From Polyangiaceae bacterium (GTDB lineage Bacteria > Myxococcota_A > Polyangia > Polyangiales > Polyangiaceae): a DNA stretch of 64,000 nucleotides. The DNA lies in contig WQYX01000012.1 in NCBI GenBank assembly GCA_009781005.1, forward strand, positions 1-64,000. The letters run 5' to 3'. The notes below the pieces were generated by a model, which ran no database searches, was not told the DNA's origin, and was given only the letters and a program-made list of their open reading frames with translations. Each line of letters opens with the position of its first letter. The stretch's first letter is position 1. Position numbers and translations under genes: made by a program. Below are positions 59,992 to 64,000 of this stretch, piece by piece.

Positions 59992-60854
59992 GGGAAGATG
60001 ACGCCGCGGACGCCTATCTGCAGCCATTCATGCAACGTCGGATGGGTAAATGTATAATCGTGCCTGGTTCCGTCGGAATCGGTGATCGATGTATCGTTGT
60101 ATCGCCCGAGTGAGAAATCGACATACGGACCGAGGCCGACGACTTTGCCTAAGCGGAAATCGACGCCGCCCATGAAATGACCGTACTCGGGGCCGAACAT
60201 AGATTCGTCGGTCGTCTGATTATTGATTGTGTAAGATATCCCATTTGCTTCGATGCCGATTCCATAACCAATCCATGGATTGATTCCCCGGTCCGGAAGA
60301 AAGTTGTATTGGATCTGCGCGCCAAAACGGACTGCTGCGCTCGAGGCCGTGCACTGGGCGTTGCTCGGGCAGCCCGGAAGTGCCGCGCTCGCAACGCCGC
60401 CAGGCGCGATACCGAAGTAGGCTCCGAGAAACACGTTTTTACCGAACTTGCCGCCGATATCGAACGTGATGGGGACCTGCCCGTTGAACGTGTCGGTCAT
60501 GGGTGAGGACCTGGTCAGGCTGCCAAACGGCACCGCGTAACCGATGCGAATTCCGAGTTGAAATCCGGTGCTCGCGGCAGGGGCACCGTTGACCCCCGTC
60601 GGTTCCGCATAGGACCTTGGCCAGGCGACTGGAAGCGCTGGCACGTACACGTAAATGGTCTGCGGTGTCGGCGCGGGCGCAGGTGCGGTACCCACGGCGG
60701 GTGGCGGAGAAGACTCGTCGGGCGCGGGCGCTTCGGCAGGTGCGGGCGGTGGCAGCTCCGGCAAAGGAGGCTCGAGCGGTGCCTGCGGTGCAGCGAGGAC
60801 TGCGGAAGACAAGGTAACGGCAGCAAGACTCAGGGCGAGTGAGATTGGTTTCAC
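59988..60854 (-). CDS. Outer-membrane beta-barrel protein with Pro/Ala-rich linker
   Basis: A 288-residue protein. A Sec signal peptide (SLALSLAAVTLSSAVLA) is followed by a Pro/Ala/Glu-rich linker of about 60 residues and a barrel of alternating aromatic and small residues (FQLGIRIGYAVPFGS, FGAYFG-like strands, GPYVDFSLGRYND). It ends with IGVRGVIFP rather than a terminal aromatic. The GTG at 60854 starts just ahead of the signal peptide. Its stop overlaps the mfd start, so it is co-transcribed with mfd, an odd pairing without a clear functional link. Confidence 0.75.
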   Translation of the reverse strand: MKPISLALSLAAVTLSSAVLAAPQAPLEPPLPELPPPAPAEAPAPDESSPPPAVGTAPAPAPTPQTIYVYVPALPVAWPRSYAEPTGVNGAPAASTGFQLGIRIGYAVPFGSLTRSSPMTDTFNGQVPITFDIGGKFGKNVFLGAYFGIAPGGVASAALPGCPSNAQCTASSAAVRFGAQIQYNFLPDRGINPWIGYGIGIEANGISYTINNQTTDESMFGPEYGHFMGGVDFRLGKVVGLGPYVDFSLGRYNDTSITDSDGTRHDYTFTHPTLHEWLQIGVRGVIFP

Positions 60855-60942
60855 GGTGGCGTGATAATGACACGGTAACCGCGACCTCGCCGCAAGTGGT
60901 GCGGGCGGCGCGAAGTTTTTCGAGCTAGGAGCGCGAAGGCAA

Positions 60943-61443
60943 ATGGGCGTGGCCGCAAAAAAAATCGACAAGGACGGTGCGATCGAGAAGGTCATCGTCC
61001 ACAACCGGCGCGCGACGTTCGACTATGCCATCGAAGACAAGTTCGAAGGCGGCCTCGTGCTCGTTGGCAGCGAGGTCAAGTCGATGCGCGCCGGCAAGGT
61101 CGAACTCGTTGACGCGTTCGCGGCGGTCGAGCGCGGCGAGCTCTGGCTCAAACAGATGTATATTGCACCTTTCGAGCGCGCCGTTGCCTTCCCGCACGAG
61201 CCGCGTCGTGCTCGCAAAGTGCTCCTGCACCAATCGGAGATCGCCCGCATCGATCGATCCGTCGCGCGCGAAGGCTACACGCTCGTGCCGCTCCGCCTTT
61301 ATTTCAAACGAGGCCGCATCAAAGTGGAGCTCGGTCTCGCGAAGGGCAAGAAAACTATCGACAAGCGCGCGGACATTGCCCGCAAGACTGCCGAACGCGA
61401 GGCGCGCGCCGCGATGGGGCGCGCCCGCAAAGAGCGTGGATGA
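60943..61443 (+). CDS. smpB: SsrA-binding protein
   Basis: tmRNA-binding protein of 166 residues for rescue of stalled ribosomes. The barrel motifs NRRATFDYAIEDKFEGGLVL, GSEVKSMRAGKVEL and the C-terminal KRADIARKTAEREARAAM tail are typical. The N-terminus is slightly longer than usual. I searched the neighbourhood by eye for ssrA and saw no obvious tmRNA. A short deletion derivative of the palindromic repeat overlaps its stop. Confidence 0.95.
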   Translation: MGVAAKKIDKDGAIEKVIVHNRRATFDYAIEDKFEGGLVLVGSEVKSMRAGKVELVDAFAAVERGELWLKQMYIAPFERAVAFPHEPRRARKVLLHQSEIARIDRSVAREGYTLVPLRLYFKRGRIKVELGLAKGKKTIDKRADIARKTAEREARAAMGRARKERG

Positions 61444-61481
61444 GCGTGTCGATTCGCTCGCGACGGCTGGTAAACACGCTC
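61442..61481. repeat. Deletion derivative of palindromic repeat (A7)
   Basis: GAGCGTGT (61442-61449) and ACACGCTC (61474-61481) are perfect arms. Between them only the right-hand end of the type A core remains (CGATTCGCTCGCGACGGCTGG). The 100 or so internal bases of the full copies are missing. Confidence 0.7.
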
Positions 61482-61483
61482 AC

Positions 61484-61753
61484 ATGGGTTGCATGGCAAG
61501 TGAACATGTCACGTGGGTCAAAGGCGGCACGGCTTCGTTCCTTGCTGCAACCGACGATGCGGTGACTCTTCGTTCTTCCATCCCGTCGCCTCCCGGATCA
61601 CGACTTGACGGTGTGCTCGTGGCTGGGCCTGTTGACGTGCGCATCAAGGTCCATCGCTCGAAGCGCGAAGAGGATGGAAGCTTCACGATTCACGGGCGGC
61701 TCATCGACGCAACCCGAGAGTTGCGCGGGCGCATTGCATCCCTCGTCGTTTGA
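61484..61753 (+). CDS. Small PilZ-like protein
   Basis: An 89-residue protein with a beta-strand pattern resembling PilZ (VTLRSSIPSPPGSRLDGVL, VRIKVHRSKREEDGSFTIHGRLIDATRELRGRI). The full RxxxR c-di-GMP motif is not seen, so binding is uncertain. ATG at 61484 or 61493. It lies between smpB and ruvB. Confidence 0.6.
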   Translation: MGCMASEHVTWVKGGTASFLAATDDAVTLRSSIPSPPGSRLDGVLVAGPVDVRIKVHRSKREEDGSFTIHGRLIDATRELRGRIASLVV

Positions 61754-61771
61754 TGGAAGGACGGGATAGCG

Positions 61772-62839
61772 ATGGGCAAGCGAGGTCAGACGAGCGAGAC
61801 GAAAGAAGAGCGGGCGGTCAGTGCGGAGGTGCAAGAGGGCGATGTTCGCATCGATCGATCCCTTCGACCGAAGACCCTCGACGATTACATCGGTCAGACG
61901 AAGCACAAGGAAAACTTGCGCGTCTTCGTCGAGGCTGCACGCAGACGCGGCGAGCCGCTTCACCACTTGCTTCTCTCGGGCCCTCCCGGACTCGGCAAGA
62001 CCACGCTCGCGCAGATCCTCGCGCACGAGATGGGCGTCGAACTTCACATGACGAACGGGCCGGTCGTCGAACACAAGGGCGCGCTCGCAGGGCTTCTCAC
62101 GAAACTTGGCGCCCGCGACATCCTTTTCATCGACGAGATCCACAGGCTGAACCCCGTCGTGGAGGAGAGTCTCTATCCGGCCATGGAGGACTTTCGCATC
62201 GACGTCATGACGGGCGATGGCGCCTTCGCGTCGTCGATTCAGATTCCGGTGCAACCCTTCACGCTCATCGGCGCCACCACGCGTACGGGGCTGCTCACGG
62301 CTCCGCTGCAATCGCGCTTCGGTCAGACCATTCGCCTCGACTTTTACCCCGAAGAAGATCTCGCGAAGATCGTCGTGCGCAGCGCCCATCTTCTCGGTGT
62401 CGAGATCGCAGCCCGCGCCGCGCTCGCTATCGCACGCCGTGCGCGCGGCACACCGCGCATCGCCAACCGCTTGCTCAGTCGCGTGCGCGACTTTGCAGAA
62501 GTCCTCGGTACGGGCAAGATCGATGAGACGATCGTGCAGACGTCTTCCGAACGGCTCGACATCGACGATGCGGGTTTCGACGAGATGGACCGGCGTCTGT
62601 TGCGCATCATCATCGAAGATTACGACGGCGGTCCGGTGGGGGTCGAAACGCTCGCGGCGGCGCTCGGCGAGCCTCGCGACACGGTCGAGGACGTCTACGA
62701 ACCGTACCTGCTCCAGCAGGGTTACCTCGGGCGGACGCCGCGCGGTCGCATTGCCACGCGCCGAGCGTACGAGCATCTGAAGTTGCCCTTCGCTGGAGCC
62801 GCCGGCGCGAAGCAGAAAGACCTCTTCGACGAATCGTGA
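61772..62839 (+). CDS. ruvB: Holliday junction DNA helicase subunit RuvB
   Basis: AAA+ motor (355 residues) that drives branch migration on RuvA-bound junctions. It has Walker A GPPGLGKTT, Walker B ILFIDEIHRLNP, the sensor I region LIGATTRTG, the RuvB-specific beta-hairpin region, and the C-terminal winged helix ending in GYLGRTPRGRIAT. The ATG at 61772 gives a typical N-terminal extension. ruvA is 29 kb away in a different operon; ruvC is not in the window. Confidence 0.97.
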   Translation: MGKRGQTSETKEERAVSAEVQEGDVRIDRSLRPKTLDDYIGQTKHKENLRVFVEAARRRGEPLHHLLLSGPPGLGKTTLAQILAHEMGVELHMTNGPVVEHKGALAGLLTKLGARDILFIDEIHRLNPVVEESLYPAMEDFRIDVMTGDGAFASSIQIPVQPFTLIGATTRTGLLTAPLQSRFGQTIRLDFYPEEDLAKIVVRSAHLLGVEIAARAALAIARRARGTPRIANRLLSRVRDFAEVLGTGKIDETIVQTSSERLDIDDAGFDEMDRRLLRIIIEDYDGGPVGVETLAAALGEPRDTVEDVYEPYLLQQGYLGRTPRGRIATRRAYEHLKLPFAGAAGAKQKDLFDES

Positions 62840-62878
62840 GAGCGCGTTTACCAGCCTGCTGCGCGAATCGAGGCTAGG
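62838..62878. repeat. Rearranged palindromic repeat fragment (A8)
   Basis: Starting at the ruvB stop, GAGAGCGCGTTTACCAGCC and CTGCTGCGCGAATCGA match a left half. It then continues as GGCTAGG, which is the complement of the right half (CCTAGCC). The junction lies at the sequence GAATCGA, common to both halves, as expected if the palindrome recombined on itself. It supplies the stop of the convergent gene (62874). Confidence 0.65.
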
Positions 62879-63245
62879 TGGCGTTGTCGTCCGTCTCGTC
62901 GGTGCCTTCGGCCAGCCGAAGCTGTAGATCGTCGACGAAGTCCCGTCCCATGCGCCGGAGCTCGCCTCCGAACAAATCGGTCAGCACGGCGCCGACGGCC
63001 GTGAAGACGAGAAACCGTGTGATGCGCGATCCCAGGAGCATGCCGATCCCAACGCCGAGCGCGCATGCTGCCGCGGGCACGAGGTACGGTTTGTCGCGGA
63101 ACGCGGCTTCGGCTTGATCGCGCACGTTCTCGACGATGTCGCGCGCATTGCCGACGCGATGGCGGATGGATTCCTCCGCGGCGCTCTCGCGGTGTGCGTG
63201 ACGAGCTTGCTTCGAGCTCTTCCCGTTGCCGTGGACCTGATTCAT
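62874..63245 (-). CDS. DUF883/ElaB-like membrane-anchored protein
   Basis: A 123-residue protein: a hydrophilic helical N-terminus (SIRHRVGNARDIVENVRDQ) followed by a membrane segment with small-residue spacing (ALGVGIGMLLGSRITRFLVF) and a further hydrophobic stretch. This matches the inner-membrane anchored, ribosome-associated DUF883/ElaB/YqjD type of protein. The ATG at 63245 has an AAGGAG site seven bases upstream. Confidence 0.7.
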   Translation of the reverse strand: MNQVHGNGKSSKQARHAHRESAAEESIRHRVGNARDIVENVRDQAEAAFRDKPYLVPAAACALGVGIGMLLGSRITRFLVFTAVGAVLTDLFGGELRRMGRDFVDDLQLRLAEGTDETDDNAT

Positions 63246-63412
63246 GTCTTTCTCCTTGGGTGCCTTGCCGCAAGCCCTCTCGTCCGAGCGCAGCAAGGTG
63301 CGTTCCCACATCAGCAGCGCGCGCGTTCTCGACGGCGCGATGCTCTCTCTGCACGAGAAGTGTGCAACTCGTGGCGCAAAGCCACGCTCGCAAGGATGAA
63401 GCTTCACATGGT

Positions 63413-64000
63413 TCATGGCTCGACGACGATCTCCACGCGTCGGTTTGCCGCGCGTCCGTTGGATGTTGCGTTGCTTGCGATGGGCTCGTTTTTCCCGCGA
63501 CCTTCCGCGCGGATTCTGTCATGCGCGATTCCGCGCGACACGAGACGCAGCCTCACGGCTTCGGCCCGCCTCTGCGACAGATCCATGCTGCCTTCGTCGG
63601 AGCCCGCGGTGTCCGTGTAGCCGTAGACGGTGATTCGTCGGTCCGGAGTCTGCGTAAGCGCCGCAGCCACCACATTGAGGGGATCGTCTGCAGACGGCAC
63701 GAGCGCAGCATCGTTCGGCGCGAAGAGTGTGCTGCCGGCGATGGTGACGACCATGCCGCGCGAATCATCCTTCACGCTCGCGGAGCCCGCGACGCCTGCG
63801 AGCTCGGCTTTCGCCTTCCCTTCGGCATTCGCGTGTGTGCTTCGTTCGACGTTCTCCTTGGTCTGCGTTCCTTCGTCGGCGATACGCGTTTCGATCGATT
63901 CGTGTAGACTGCACTTCTGGCGCTTGCGCTCGGCATCCGCGAGCATCGCGCGCGTATCGACATCTGCTTGTTGTGATTTGCGCAGGGCGATGTACGCAAG
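63413..64000 (-). CDS. OmpA-family protein with DUF4398-like N-terminus (truncated at window edge)
   Basis: The C-terminal about 120 residues are an OmpA/MotB peptidoglycan-binding domain (VTIAGSTLFAPNDAAL, VYGYTDTAGSDEGSMDLSQRRAEAV, GKNEPIASNAT, NRRVEIVVEP). Upstream is a helical part with IALRKSQQADVDTRAM that resembles DUF4398. The frame stays open to the right edge, so the true start lies beyond the window. An ATG at 63946 is available but would cut through the helical part. The protein likely anchors the outer membrane to peptidoglycan. Confidence 0.85.
   Translation of the reverse strand, partial: LAYIALRKSQQADVDTRAMLADAERKRQKCSLHESIETRIADEGTQTKENVERSTHANAEGKAKAELAGVAGSASVKDDSRGMVVTIAGSTLFAPNDAALVPSADDPLNVVAAALTQTPDRRITVYGYTDTAGSDEGSMDLSQRRAEAVRLRLVSRGIAHDRIRAEGRGKNEPIASNATSNGRAANRRVEIVVEP

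Noticed and set aside
58573-60057. 494-codon plus-strand open frame
   Set aside because: Antisense to mfd; composition is low complexity with no recognisable domain.

Overview
The window is GC-rich bacterial chromosome, densely coding on both strands, and looks like a myxobacterium (Myxococcota, probably a Polyangiales-type lineage). The reasons are a Ser/Thr kinase fused to an FHA domain, several Cys- and Asp-rich lipoproteins, PilZ-type receivers, a MinD/J-domain/RodZ-like fusion, many GTG and TTG starts, and 3-4 base GTGA/ATGA gene overlaps. I see no tRNA, rRNA, CRISPR array, insertion sequence or prophage. This is core chromosome interrupted by families of short palindromic intergenic repeats.

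Layout. 0.4-5 kb: a methyltransferase, divergent from a GT2 glycosyltransferase, a large membrane protein and NagZ (envelope or glycan work). 5-10 kb: sucC-sucD, ndk, dapD and dapE (TCA cycle, nucleotide and lysine/peptidoglycan precursors). 10-16 kb: a DEAD/DEAH helicase, two envelope proteins and alaS. 16-21 kb: palindromic repeats, a kinase-FHA-degenerate GGDEF protein, an anchored protein and purF. 21-25 kb (minus): an operon of exonuclease, retropepsin-like lipoprotein, coaD and purine nucleoside phosphorylase, then cdd. 25-31 kb: a diguanylate cyclase response regulator, a large lipoprotein, a repeat-interrupted relic of a lipoprotein paralogue, and a stand-alone PEP-utiliser swivelling domain that lacks its histidine. 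32-37 kb (minus): receiver, MinD/J/HTH fusion, GT39-like protein and ruvA in one overlapping operon. 37-46 kb: DsbA-like lipoprotein, second exonuclease, gltA, vapBC, prepilin peptidase, YciO/Sua5-like protein, thiD and a CBS protein. 46-48 kb: a FadJ-type fusion enzyme. 48-53 kb: a module of two YbjN/type III chaperone-like proteins (one fused to a trypsin-like protease and a zinc ribbon), a small protein and two SPFH/band-7 membrane proteins. 53-64 kb: DUF4190/thioredoxin-like protein, MlaF-type ATPase, lipid A-type acyltransferase, mfd with an upstream outer-membrane protein, smpB, a PilZ-like protein, ruvB, a DUF883-like protein and a truncated OmpA-family protein.

The most striking non-coding feature is one superfamily of palindromic units of about 120-190 bp, with some longer and some deleted forms. 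They sit at or immediately after stop codons. Their terminal arms differ between copies, but within a copy the left and right arms stay complementary, while the interior skeleton is shared. One copy lies inside a degraded duplicate of the neighbouring lipoprotein gene, which provides a natural empty-site comparison and argues that the units move. Two further 3'-end families occur: a GC-rich unit directly after the stops of cdd and of an exonuclease gene, and short hairpins with the core TTGTACTC/GAGTACAA. The best candidate for an undescribed protein system is the 48.2-53.4 kb YbjN / serine protease / SPFH module.
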